Positions 42,301 to 50,959 of a stretch of 64,000 nt of DNA are shown one piece after another. How positions within the stretch are numbered: position 1 is the stretch's first letter; each line of letters starts with the position of its first letter. A program made the translations under genes and the position numbers. The notes below the pieces were generated by a model that did no database searches, was not told the origin of the DNA, and saw only the letters and a list, made by a program, of their open reading frames with translations. Location: positions 124,001-188,000 of the forward strand of contig VXBM01000562.1 in assembly GCA_013400155.1 (NCBI GenBank). The letters are read 5' to 3'. Source of the stretch: Helopsaltes ochotensis (lineage: Eukaryota; Chordata; Aves; Passeriformes; Locustellidae).

Positions 42301-42854
42301 TTCACGTTAATTTCTCCCTCCTACCTCACGGGCAGGCGTTCCCCACCACAAATAACTAACCACACCGCGAGCACCCATTTCGCTGCCGCTACCGCAGGCA
42401 GACGGAAGAACGCGGTGCCGTGAGCGCACTCGGGCACGCCTGCGATTCGCTCTGCCCGCCCGCACCTCCCCACAGCCGCAGCCAGAGGCTCAGCCTGGCA
42501 CACCGGCGCTCCCGTGTCCCGGGGGACAGCAGCGGGCACCGTGCCCACCTCGAGCCACAGCCGCGGGGCTCTGGCTACTCCTCCGGGTGCCGGCTCATCT
42601 ACATTGCTCTTCAACAACCCAAAGGCACGGCCCACGCCGTGCTGACGCTGCACCCCCGGAACCGGCACCGTGGGGCCTCTCCGGAGCGGGAGCCCCGCTC
42701 TCCTCAGAGCCATCGGGGCGGAGGCACAGCGAGGCGCGGGCGGCCGTCATCCGCCGTGACCGCGTTCGCGGCTCCCCCTGCAGCCCCGCAGCCTTCGCGG
42801 GCGCCCGGGAAGGAGAGCGGGAGGAGGCGAAGGGCGGCCGGCCCCGCTTACCAT
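6281..42854 (-). CDS. MND1: MND1, meiotic nuclear division protein 1 homolog (complete, 8 coding exons)
   Basis: MND1 pairs with HOP2 (PSMC3IP) in the nucleus of meiotic cells. The dimer stabilises DMC1/RAD51 filaments and promotes homologous strand invasion (family knowledge). Coding exons, in transcript order: 42852-42854, 40657-40722, 39797-39854, 38051-38199, 25409-25483, 23481-23595, 8043-8087, 6281-6387. They sum to 618 bases, giving 205 residues plus TAG, the length I recall for human MND1. Every junction has GT-AG and the phases join without a break. Visible landmarks are SKKKGLS near the N-terminus, KDLEKIAPKEKG (residues 29-40), a winged-helix region to about residue 80 ending YFWAFPSKALHARK, a Lys/Glu/Leu-rich coiled coil (about 84-155), AKEAANRWTDNIF, and the C-terminal cap ending GIPEDLDYID. 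No frameshift or internal stop was seen. The gene spans about 37 kb because introns 4 and 6 are long. It lies downstream of TRIM2 on the same strand. Confidence 0.97.
6388..8042 (-). other. MND1 intron 7
   Basis: This AT-rich intron of 1.66 kb has donor GTGTGT and acceptor ACAG. I see no repeat or other gene in it. Confidence 0.85.
8043..8087 (-). CDS. MND1: MND1 coding exon 7 (residues 156-170)
   Basis: This 45-base microexon encodes (R)QTNQVAKEAANRWT and contributes the first base of Asp171. The acceptor is TTTCAG. The donor is GTGTGT, weaker than the GTAAGT used by most other exons of this gene. It is too short for ORF calling. It was found by matching the conserved AKEAANRWT block and by the phases of exons 6 and 8. 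Confidence 0.94.
9923..9946. repeat. short GATA/GACA tetranucleotide repeat
   Basis: The run atagatacagatagacagacagacg lies in MND1 intron 6 and directly follows a 9-bp-arm inverted repeat (TATAATGGG/CCCATTATA at 9900-9922). Confidence 0.6.
13304..13350. repeat. two overlapping inverted repeats
   Basis: TGTAGAAAAGTG-atac-CACTTTTCTACA (12-bp arms, 13304-13331) shares its last three bases with ACAGAATTC-ttca-GAATTCTGT (9-bp arms, 13329-13350). Both are perfect. They lie in MND1 intron 6. Confidence 0.9.
15095..15500 (-). mobile_element. ancient CR1/L3-like LINE fragment (reverse transcriptase region)
   Basis: The plus strand reads like the reverse complement of the old amniote CR1/L3 reverse transcriptase region. 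It holds, in the right order, 'cacttgccactactgaatg', 'tttgtcatgatcattttgaa', 'gtgtcatcatctgcaaat', 'catcaggattgtatttccct' and 'acagtatcgtgcaaaactga'. Translated on the minus strand, one stretch resembles the DFSKAFDSVSHD block of this family, here GDFDSVLHD. It is heavily decayed and lies in MND1 intron 6. The ends are approximate and the match is from memory. Confidence 0.65.
18672..18725. repeat. 18-bp tandem repeat, three units
   Basis: There are three head-to-tail units of TTTGAACAACAATCCATC. The first differs at one base (tat-) and the last at its final base. The repeat lies in MND1 intron 6. Confidence 0.93.
23481..23595 (-). CDS. MND1: MND1 coding exon 6 (residues 118-155)
   Basis: This exon is 115 bases, with acceptor CCTCAG and donor GTAAGT. 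It encodes coiled-coil sequence with the motifs LLKELAALRQEKEQLKTEI and YRECDPDVVEEM, then the first base of an Arg codon. Confidence 0.96.
23596..25408 (-). other. MND1 intron 5
   Basis: This is a 1.8 kb intron with a poly-A run at about 23627-23637. Open frames of up to 142 codons (24277-24705, minus) resemble no family I know, and I treat them as chance. Confidence 0.85.
25409..25483 (-). CDS. MND1: MND1 coding exon 5 (residues 93-117)
   Basis: This exon is 75 bases, in phase 0 at both ends, with acceptor ATCAG and donor GTAAGT. It encodes a 25-residue coiled-coil segment containing EALQKSIEKSKIGRED, the same length as the matching human segment as I recall it. It has a high Lys/Glu content and no Pro. 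Confidence 0.95.
25484..38050 (-). other. MND1 intron 4
   Basis: This 12.6 kb intron contains the 15-bp-arm palindrome at 30867, a plus-strand exon-like segment at 31969-32033, a GC-richer block with a 102-codon minus frame at 33154-33462 and a short AT repeat near 35447-35460. No nested gene is supported. Confidence 0.85.
30867..30903. repeat. perfect inverted repeat, 15-bp arms, 7-base loop
   Basis: Arm AAATACCCTAATATG, loop GTTACTG, arm CATATTAGGGTATTT. All 15 pairs are perfect. It lies in MND1 intron 4, far from any exon. Confidence 0.95.
38051..38199 (-). CDS. MND1: MND1 coding exon 4 (residues 43-92)
   Basis: This exon is 149 bases, with acceptor TATTAG and donor GTAAAT. It encodes the rest of the winged helix (motifs SVKEILQSLVDDGMVDTDR and GTSNYFWAFPSKALHARK) and the start of the coiled coil (KLEELESQ). 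Confidence 0.97.
38200..39796 (-). other. MND1 intron 3
   Basis: This is a 1.6 kb AT-rich intron. I see no repeat or gene in it. Confidence 0.85.
39797..39854 (-). CDS. MND1: MND1 coding exon 3 (residues 24-42)
   Basis: This exon is 58 bases, with acceptor GCATAG and donor GTAAGT. It encodes KDVFQLKDLEKIAPKEKGI plus the first base of a Thr codon that exon 4 completes. It is the best conserved stretch of the winged-helix domain. Confidence 0.96.
39855..40656 (-). other. MND1 intron 2
   Basis: This is a 0.8 kb intron with nothing recognisable beyond its splice sites. Confidence 0.85.
40657..40722 (-). CDS. MND1: MND1 coding exon 2 (residues 2-23)
   Basis: This exon is 66 bases, in phase 0 at both ends, with acceptor TTCTAG and donor GTAAGT. 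It encodes SKKKGLSFEEKRARMMEIFF and then Glu-Thr, the basic N-terminus leading into the winged-helix domain of MND1. Confidence 0.95.
40723..42851 (-). other. MND1 intron 1
   Basis: This is a 2.1 kb intron. Its 5' part (about 42120-42851) is CpG island and the rest is AT-rich. It separates the lone ATG from the remainder of the coding sequence. Confidence 0.8.
42852..42854 (-). CDS. MND1: MND1 coding exon 1 (start codon only)
   Basis: On the minus strand the sequence reads CGCGACATG followed at once by the donor GTAAGC. Exon 1 therefore contributes only the initiator Met, and the next exon supplies Ser-Lys-Lys-Lys. There is a G at -3, a fair initiation context. I chose this start because exon 2 has no ATG before SKKKGLS and because the ATG sits inside the CpG island. 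The upstream (5' UTR) boundary of the exon cannot be set from sequence alone. Confidence 0.85.
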
Positions 42855-42893
42855 GTCGCGGGCGGGCGGTGCGGTTTGATTCCGGCGCCACCG

Positions 42894-42901
42894 GGCGGGA
42901 A
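42894..42901 (-). promoter_or_regulatory. E2F-like site in MND1 promoter
   Basis: The plus strand reads GGCGGGAA (minus TTCCCGCC), an E2F-family consensus, about 40 bases upstream of the MND1 ATG. Germline genes are often silenced in somatic cells through E2F6-type sites. Use at this gene is inference. Confidence 0.35.
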
Positions 42902-43030
42902 GAGGCCGGCGGGAGGGAGGCCGCGTGTGCAGCGCCGCCTGCCGCCCGCCCCTCACCGCCCTCACGGCGCCGGCGGGAGCGGGGCGGCCGCGCGAGGCAC
43001 GGCGGGTTCGGCCGCCGCCAACGGCCGCGT

Positions 43031-43133
43031 GGGTTTTGTTTGTTTTGTTTTGTTTTTTAATTCGTCCGTTTCGTTTGGCTGGGTTTTTGTTGTTGTTTGT
43101 GTTGTTGTTGGGTTTTTTGTGGGGTTTTTTACC
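43031..43133. repeat. GT-rich low-complexity tract
   Basis: Irregular GTTTT/GTTG runs flank the MND1 CpG island on its upstream side. Read on the minus strand it is A/C-rich. It is not a regular tandem repeat. Confidence 0.7.
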
Positions 43134-44418
43134 AGCCGGGTGATGCCGTAGAATAAAACTGAGGGCAACAAAAAGAACACGACGCGTGTTGTACGAGTGT
43201 CACAGGAGTCACGGGACGTGGAAAACTAAAGCCCTCGCTGCCCGTGAAAGGGAAGGGCCTGGCCACATCTGGTGTTGCTTGAAACAGTTGTTCATTGTGA
43301 TGACTGTTCTAGCGACTTTAATTACTGACAGCTTGTTTTAATTATTATTTGTGTTGTAAATCATTTTCCTGCAGCTGCAGCAAGTTCTGGGAAATTGCTT
43401 TGCAACAGCAGTGGCTTCATATCTGCCATACTAAATCAAGAGTTTAAATTCAAGCAAACGAAAACGTGCAAGCTGAGATGTTCAGGCCGTTTCTGTGAAG
43501 ATTTTCCATGCCTTTTGCAAGATGACCCCTTCCCTGACACCTGAGGTTCTTTTCCATGCAGGCCATCATCCCATTCCTCATTGTGCATTTTAGTGTATAA
43601 CTAAAAATGAAATGCAAATTAGAAGAGGCGTTTTTAATACAAAGCTTTTTGTTCTTTCTCATGTGCATCACATTTTAAAGTTGCTAACTCAGGATGAAAT
43701 CTGTTGCTACACCCCCTCATCATATTTAGTCTCCCTGCCTTCCATTTCTTTTGGCCAGCCCTCCAAGCAACTATGTCTCCGTGCTCCCTGTGACAGTTCT
43801 TTTCCTCCTGTCACCCTCACCACTGCAGTCCAGGGGTCTGGGCCCCTTCCTGCTCCTTCACAGCCTGAAACAAAACCGAGCTCTGCTGGTTTTTTTACTG
43901 CTGCCAAGCAAATGGATGCCGCAACATGTGCCAAGTCCCTATTGCAACACAGGTTTTCTCTCCGAGTGACTCGTGTGAGTGGCAGGGTGCGTGTCAGAGC
44001 TGAACATGCTGCCTGCAGTAGAGAAAGAGGAGAGGGAGGAAGGGTTTTCAGAGGGACACTCACTATGCAGTGGGCTTGGGGGCACGTACTTCGTGTCTTC
44101 TGTTCAGTACTCGTGAGGCAGCAATGCTCTCACCTACCCATTACTGGTGAAAGTAGACTGGCAGCAAACGCCCAGGTGTCACCCCCCAGTACACGGCTGG
44201 AGCACACACCTGGAACCACAGCTGGAAGGCATTCCTTGTTCCAGAGGTTGAACATGATCACAGCAACCCAGACAGCCCATCCACCTCGGAAACATCAGGC
44301 CCTGCTCTTGAGCCATAGTGGGGCAGGTGGCTCAGCAGGTTTTCTCTGCCCGTGGTCCCTGGGGACAGCCAGGCTCAGCTGCCCCAAGTGCCCTGACAGC
44401 CCTGAAGCCCTTCCACGG

Positions 44419-44690
44419 TGTCAGGAAAATCCACAAACGCCAGGGGTTTATGTCCAAAACGGAGACAGAGGAGTCCTGCCACTTCATTCAAATAAAGGGA
44501 GAGAGTCCACTGGAGCCCACACCCACGGACTCTTCTCTCTCGAGGTTTCAGAGGGCGCAGCCTCCTTTTATCCTAAACTCCCAGCCGCAAGTTACCCTCT
44601 TCCTTTTCCCATTGACAGAGGTAATAGGAAGGTACAGCCTTCCCGTGCTGCCTGCCACGTATTCCCCCTTGAACCTACTATTTTACCTCA
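44419..44690 (-). mobile_element. LTR-like copy A (endogenous retrovirus remnant)
   Basis: This segment is a diverged direct copy of 45626-45884. It shares tgtcaggaaaa, gacagaggagtcc, tcaaataaagggagag and gcagcctccttttatcctaa in the same order. On the minus strand it has a TATA-like GGATAAAAGGAGGC and ends CCTGACA. No target-site duplication is visible. The family is unidentified. Confidence 0.6.
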
Positions 44691-45625
44691 AAGCTGATTA
44701 GCTCCGGCTTGTGCTGACCCACTTGTCTGTGTCAGGAGCCGAGCGGACTGGGCTCTGCAACAAACCTGCTGCCCAAAGTCGGTAGAGACGTTAAGACCCA
44801 TTTCAAAGACGTTGACACCCACACCTTCACCCATCAAATTGTTTGTAAAGACATCAGCTTTCCCCTCAACGGCCACATCACCCTGTATGATTTGCACTGT
44901 CATAGGAGGTTCCCTGACACCTCCTACATTTTGCAGCACCCGATCAAAACTAACTAGTTGAAAGTCCATGGGGTGAAAGAGCTCCCGTACAAGAGGGGAA
45001 AACACGGTGTATGTATCTCATGCTTTGTCATTTGAAGGATGGTTTGCTATTACTGCATGAAATGGAATGAATTAACTCCTAAAATACATAAGGGCCTGGC
45101 ATTTTTAATGGGCTTCAGAATGTCTAGACGTGGTATTTCAAAAAACTGCTAGTCTTCTGCTATGATTCTAAAAACAAGACAATGGATGGAAATACAGTGG
45201 AAGGGAGACTCTTAACTGTCTTTCTGTTAGAAGATTGTTCTCATTTTCCTGTGATTTTCTTAAGCTTTAAGCTTTAACAATTTGGGCTACATTTTCTTTT
45301 CTAGGAGTCTGACAGATTAAGTACCGGTCAAATTTGTATTCCACTGTTCCTGAGTTAGAAAAAATACAGTGCTTTGTCAGTGTAATTATGCTTGGATGAG
45401 ATGAAATTTTTACTCTCCTTAATTTTGCTCTTACAATTGACTGTAGCTGAATTACAATAAGAAATTCTGTTTTAAAAGGACAATAAAGCGACAATGGCAG
45501 AAAGCTTAGCCAGTAGAGAATGAGAATTGTCCTAGTTTAATTTTGTTCCTTTCATACATATGTGCCATAGCAGAGTCTTAATTACACAAGCTGTTTTTTC
45601 AGAAGAGAATAGTTCAAGTCAAATA

Positions 45626-45884
45626 TGTCAGGAAAATTAATCCACAAACACCAGAGGTTAATGTCCAAAAAGAAGACAGAGGAGTCCGGAAACTGTATTC
45701 AAATAAAGGGAGAGACCATGCAACATTTCCCCTCGGGTCTCTCAAATTTTTAGGGGAAGCAGCCTCCTTTTTATCCTAATTTCCTGACTGGATTTCCCTC
45801 TCTCTTTCCCCACTGGCTGAGGTACTTGAGAGGTACAGACTTCCTGAAACACCTAATACCCAAGACCCCTTCTAATGTATAACA
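45626..45884 (-). mobile_element. LTR-like copy B (endogenous retrovirus remnant)
   Basis: On the minus strand it starts TGTTATAC and ends CCTGACA (TG...CA ends) over 259 bases, with TATA-like GGATAAAAAGGAGGC. A purine-only run lies immediately before it, as a polypurine tract lies before a 3' LTR. No primer-binding site follows it, so it is a 3' or solo LTR. Minus orientation is inferred from the tract and the TATA-like box. Confidence 0.6.
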
Positions 45885-45900
45885 CTCCTCCCCCCCCCCG
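45885..45900 (-). other. polypurine-tract-like run before LTR copy B
   Basis: On the minus strand a run of G followed by AGGAG touches the LTR start, and AAAGAAAAAGAAAAAGC precedes it. This is the layout of a retroviral polypurine tract, though a simple poly-C repeat is an alternative. Confidence 0.45.
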
Positions 45901-47702
45901 CTTTTTCTTTTTCTTTGTGTCTCTGTTCTTTTTCTCTAAATCCAGAAATTTAGCACAGTCTTGAATGAGTAACAGTCTGTGTCAGTTAGTGGCATTCCTA
46001 TGGAATTTATGGTTTGCCCCACTGCTTCTTTCACCTCGCCATATCTAGCTTTAACTACCATCAGGCCCCACAAGTTTATTTGTAAAGGCACCTCCTTCTC
46101 ACTCCTTTCAAAGAGCAGGTCAGTTTATTTCTAGAAGAGTAAGAGCAAGTCTTTTGAGTCCTGTGGCTGCCTCCCACAGCATGGGTTTTAACCACCTTAA
46201 GGGGTACCACTCTAAAGAGAGAGAGCCTGGCTAAGGGTGGCTGCCCTAAGTACCTGCTCCTTCAGCTACTTTGGCCCCATTCTCCCTGACATTGTTTCTC
46301 ACTGGTGAGACTGAGTTCTCTAGTCCTGTTTACAGAACTCCTAAAGATTCTGCTGCCTCATTTAGGTATTTAAATAAGTACCACAAGAGGGTCAAAGAGG
46401 AAGTTGGCCATTTACTGCAGATTTTTTCTGATAAACAACATTGTTCCTCCGTATTAGTGTTTGGCCTGCCTGATTTTGCTCAGTGGTGAAGAGCCTCTGC
46501 TCTAGTAATCCAGGGGAAAGAAAACATTTCCAGCCTATCAATAAGAAAAGATTGGGAATGAAACAAGCGTTTTACCTACTGAGCCCAGCGGTTTCAGGAT
46601 ATCCTGTCCCACTGATTCTATTTTTTGTGATCTTTTTTTACATGGGAAGAAACAACTGCTCTGCAACTCTGAATGTCAAACCAACACTGCTTGGCGTCAA
46701 GATGTGATGTTCTTTTAGCTGGCAGACAAATAAAGCCTTTTGTAATTATCTGAACTTCAGGGCAGATAGACAAGTACATTCAGCATCAAGAGTCTATTTG
46801 CTGAATATGTATTTATACAGAAAACCAAAACTGATCCATTATGTTGTACTAAGTTTGTCTTTAGGAGAAAAATGAGGCTTCGAAACATGGTTGTTGACAC
46901 TCCCTATGACTTGCAAGAAAGAATAAAACACTTATTCCTCTAGAGGGTTTGGGGGAAAGATCCACCAAAAAAGAACAGCTGCTCAGTATTTCAGCTGTCA
47001 CATTTCTGATTGTCCTGTCACTGAGCAAACACTGTCACTGGGGGTTTCACTGACCCTGCTAGTCCCCTCCATTGAGGGTGCATCCAAGCAAAATGATGCA
47101 TCTGAAGATTCCGTCTTTACTTCGTGAGTTACACTGAGTTCTCAAATGATTCAGGTTTGGAGAGTTCACCAGTGACCAGGAAAACATAGGTATTATGTGA
47201 AACTGAAGTTAATACAAGCTGGAAATTTGTTCTTACAGGAACAGAGTCAGACTGAACTCCTAAGGCAAATTTTCTGTTCTCCAGAATAATTTAATTTGGT
47301 TTTCTGCAACAGACCCTTGAAAGATTATGGCACACCTGAGCTAAAAGGTACTATGTACTTCTGTGATGCAAGCAGAAAAGCTTACAGCTCTTAATCTTAC
47401 TGCCACCAGTGAAAATCTTAATTTTGATTCCTGGACTGAAGAAGGAAGAGAGGAACAAGGAAGTCCAACTCTGCACCTTCTTCCCAAGAACAACTCAAGT
47501 CCCTCTTTCCTCTGTGTCCACATAAAAGTTTTAACACCCATGAAAAAATCACACTTTCCTTGGCTTGTGACCTGTGGTGTCAGGGAAGAAAACGGGAAAA
47601 AATTACCTGTCTTCCTGCATTATGGGGTTACTTTTAGGGACAGTGAGTATGAGGCATATGAAAAATAAATCCTCAAACGTGAAAATAACAGAGGAAACAA
47701 GC

Positions 47703-47708
47703 TTTATT
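47703..47708 (-). terminator. TRIM2: candidate distal TRIM2 polyadenylation signal
   Basis: The minus strand reads ACAAATAAAGCTTG, followed within 30 bases by a T-rich stretch (GTTTCCTCTGTTATTTTC). It was chosen as the distal end because the sequence below it changes to unremarkable intergenic DNA. Confidence 0.45.
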
Positions 47709-47837
47709 TGTATTATTTGAAATTTTTGTGCGTGGTAAAGGTACACATTTGACTCCGGTTTTCCTACATTTCCAAGACAGTAACTTTTTTTGTCAGCTAA
47801 AGCATTATGAATACCATGGCACACAGGAAGCTAAAAC

Positions 47838-47874
47838 TACACACACACACACGCACACGCACACACACACAAAC
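47838..47874. repeat. (CA)n microsatellite
   Basis: This is an interrupted CA repeat (acacac...gcacacgcacac) with two CG-containing breaks. It would be a TG repeat in the TRIM2 3' UTR sense. Confidence 0.9.
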
Positions 47875-49925
47875 ACTTTGATGTGCATCTTTCATCCTTG
47901 ACCTTAAGGACAAAAAGTCTGTGTTTAGCCTCATAGGGATTTAAAAAAAACAAGCAAAACCATCATCATTGACAGCAAAAAAACAAGTGAGAAGAATATT
48001 TCATTATGAGTGTCAAGAGAGTGCAAAGCTTACATATACACAAAACTTATATTGATTTACAAAGATGGAATGTACAAAACCTTTAAAAAAACATGAAAAA
48101 AAGAACTGGAAACACTCCTAGAACTGGAAAGCTGCAGTGTATCAACTGGTAGAGATTTCTATCAGGGGCTGCTGCCATACACTACGCAACTTAGGCAACA
48201 TTCCCATGTCATAAAGCCAAAGGAAAAGTGTCAGGGTTAAGGCTGTGTTGCTCACAAACATCGACTGAAGTGCTGTACATTGGTCAGAAATAAAATGACC
48301 TGTTAGGAACCTTCCCACTCTGTAGCGCAATTACCTTGTACACTTTCCACAAACAGGTCAAATAATCACTGCTCACAATTCTTGAAGAACAGTTTGACTT
48401 CACATCATGATTTCATAACGAGCTGTCTCCCACAACTGAAAGTCATTTCTTTTCAATGAACACAACATATTGGGCACTTATAGTTCTCATTATGGCAACA
48501 CTAGATCCTTATTATAAAAAATATTGACATAAAATCAAAAGCCCTCTAGCTTTTACAGAACAGATGAGCATTTACTAGTAAATAACACTCCATCTTCATG
48601 AGGCAAATAGTTGCCTAAATCATTTTCCTTTTCTTTTTCATTACACTGGTGCTGTTTAGCCTATGTAAAACTCTCCTTTTGTTTATATTGGATTTAGCTG
48701 AACAGATCTTTTTATTCTATTCACAAAACAATGAAAATACAGTTGGCTAGTTTGTCCTAAAATGCTCCATATGACACAAGATCTAATAACCTTTTGAGAT
48801 TACTTTTAAGTTGAAGATTAGTTAAACGAAGCACATACTTTCACCATTCATGCTGTGCTGCTAGTCAATTAGCATTCCAGGGAAGTCAAGGGGACATTTG
48901 GTTATACCTGAAATCTGGCAGCAGCCTGCCTATAAAGCCTTTAATAAATGCTAACAACTCAGCAAATTACGTAGTGCAATTATGACCTTCCCTTAATTGG
49001 ATGAGAAAAAAAGTCTGCCAGCTTTTAAGTGCAGAATTTCTGCTTTGGTTGCTCTTTGTAAGCCAAGCATTTTAGCCAAGTTGGCTTCAGAAGCACACCA
49101 TAAAAGCTATGTGTTTCTCAGTTTCCTGGTGCCAGGCAGACAAGGTCAGATCTTGGAAGGGAATGCCCTATGCCACTAAATTTGAAATTGAAGTTGACAG
49201 CATTTGCTATCAGAAGTAACTTCAAATTAGTGACATTTTTTAGGTGCTGCTCTGCTGATAATGTCTGAAAATCCAAAAGACTACTCAATTTTAAGAAAAT
49301 AAAATCCACGAAACTCCTAATAGCTTTGAGCTGGGTTGTGAGGGGTGTTCTGTGCAGAATTCACAATTTCATCAGGATGCACTGGGTTCACCTGGGTTAT
49401 CTAAAATCCTGGTAAAAAATGCTGGACCAAAGGACTGAAAAGCTTTTGAAGAAAAGTGTGTACATGAAATAGCACGGTCTTAAGTATCTTTTTTGATATA
49501 TGGGTTAGGATCTGATTTTCATACTTCTCAGAGTTCCTGACAACAGAGGATTTGTCAATGTTTTCTGAGGGGTAAACATGCAAGCTTAGTAAAATTGTAT
49601 TCTAAAAATCCATATTTGGAACTAAATATGATAACTGATGCCACAGCACATTTTTTTAAATTTCTCTCTCAATCTCTGCAACCTCTTCTCTTTAATACTA
49701 AATAGGGTTCAAATGTCTTTTCTTCATTGATGTGCCATTTATAGGTCTTCCAATGTCAGAAAGTGTTATAAGGACACTTAGAATGAAAATTTGATCTACA
49801 ACTTTGTTAAATTTTGATTGGACAGTTTATTTGTAATGACTGAGATACCATCTTCAAAATTTTAGGACAAACTCAGTTCAAGCAGAGGATATTTTGTTCT
49901 CTTAGTAATAACAAACTTGAGTTTT

Positions 49926-49933
49926 AACATTCA
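49926..49933 (-). promoter_or_regulatory. miR-181 target match in TRIM2 3' UTR
   Basis: The transcript reads TGAATGTT, complementary to bases 1-8 of the miR-181 family (AACAUUCA). This is a 7mer-m8 seed match with a U opposite base 1. Confidence 0.35.
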
Positions 49934-50751
49934 TAAATGTTACCACCAGTTTCTTAGCTTCGTTATACAGTCCTTAAGCTTCACGCACAAAGTATTTATT
50001 CCAATGAAATAAGGAAACATATTTGCATGAGAAATTGTAAATTGGTTCTATGTGCAAAAAATAAACAAAGGAAAGAAGAGGAAATATCTTTAGGAAACAG
50101 TAATTAAAAACCAGACAAACCCCCCATTTAAGAACCTTGGGGTCTGCATTTTTACAAGTCAAATGCAACTTTACAAAAAAACCATTAGTTATTCTCAAGT
50201 TCATTGAAACAACCACCTTAACATTTTAGAAATAAGACAAATACTTATAACAAGAGATTTTATCAAATATTTCTTTCCATTTTGCAAACATGCTTAAAAT
50301 ACTCCCTTGTTTCTGACCCAATGCCCTTTTGTTTCAAGGCCCTAAAAATGAGAAAAGAAAGACAGCACTTCCCACGCTATTGTAGGCATTGGCAGCAAGC
50401 TCACAGCTCCTCAAACAACACTTAAAAGGGAGCGCCACTCTATCTATATCAGGCTACAGTAGCAATTCAACCTTTGACCACTGGATATGGAAATAAGAAT
50501 AAAGCCAATGCTACTTTAGAAAGGACAAGTTTATACTTAAAAAACCCCCAACGAACCAAACATTAAAAACAGAACCATGCCTGTAAGCATTTCCAGTTAA
50601 ATTAATACTTCAACAAAGAACACAGTAGAGGGATCTGGCAGAGGAAGAAAGGTCATTTTTCGGAGTACTGCCATTGTCAAATATCATACATACGTTCCAG
50701 TTTGCTGAAATAACCCACGTTTACTTGTTTTTTATTTTTATGTCAATCAGT

Positions 50752-50779
50752 CATACATACATACATACATACAAACAAA
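50752..50779. repeat. (CATA)n microsatellite
   Basis: About five CATA units (catacatacatac...) are followed by two caaa-like variants, inside the presumed TRIM2 3' UTR. Confidence 0.85.
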
Positions 50780-50950
50780 TTGGAACAAATCTCACAGTCC
50801 TTGTTTTGTCCTCTAACGAAATTCCCTTTGATGAAGGACTTCAGGAATTGGTTCAAATTCATTTTTATTTCTAATGTATTTTTTCTCACATAAAAACAAA
50901 TAGCTTTGGTAACCCTTGGCTTTCCTATACAACCTCTGTTTACCACAGTT

Positions 50951-50959
50951 TCTTTGGTT
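50951..50959 (-). promoter_or_regulatory. miR-9-5p target match in TRIM2 3' UTR
   Basis: The transcript (minus strand) reads AACCAAAGA here, complementary to bases 1-9 of miR-9-5p (UCUUUGGUU). The core ACCAAAGA is an 8mer site. Confidence 0.45.

Larger units (their letters stand above)
42120..43040 (-). promoter_or_regulatory. MND1: CpG island promoter of MND1
   Basis: CpG dinucleotides and GC content rise sharply here against AT-rich flanks. The island covers the MND1 start codon, the presumed 5' UTR and the first part of intron 1. GC-box-like runs (gggcgggc near 42860, ggggcgg near 42980) and an E2F-like GGCGGGAA at 42894-42901 lie upstream of the ATG in the transcript direction. No TATA box is evident. 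The island produces long spurious open frames on both strands, which I do not call genes. Confidence 0.8.
43041..47684. other. intergenic region between TRIM2 and MND1
   Basis: About 4.6 kb separates the probable TRIM2 poly(A) site from the MND1 CpG island. It holds a GC-richer block (about 43700-44700), the two LTR-like copies and a plus-strand AATAAA near 46728. The 361-codon plus frame at 43612-44697 runs straight through LTR copy A, so I do not call it a gene. Confidence 0.6.

Noticed and set aside
41480..42650. Weak similarity between 41490-41530 and 42608-42648 (both with caacaacccaaa)
   Set aside because: Only about 40 bases at low identity, one copy in AT-rich and one in GC-rich DNA, which is consistent with chance.
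42420..43151. 243-codon plus frame and several overlapping frames on both strands
   Set aside because: They sit in the MND1 CpG island. The Arg/Pro/Gly/Ala-rich translations are typical of GC-rich DNA read in any frame.
43612..44697. 361-codon plus-strand open frame, the longest in the window
   Set aside because: It runs through the whole of LTR copy A, lies in a GC-richer block where stops are rare, and its translation is low in recognisable domains. No splice or promoter signals frame it.
44688..45005. 105-codon minus frame between the LTR copies as a retroviral gene
   Set aside because: No retroviral motif was recognised, and the opposite strand also has a long open frame in the same interval, so neither is favoured.
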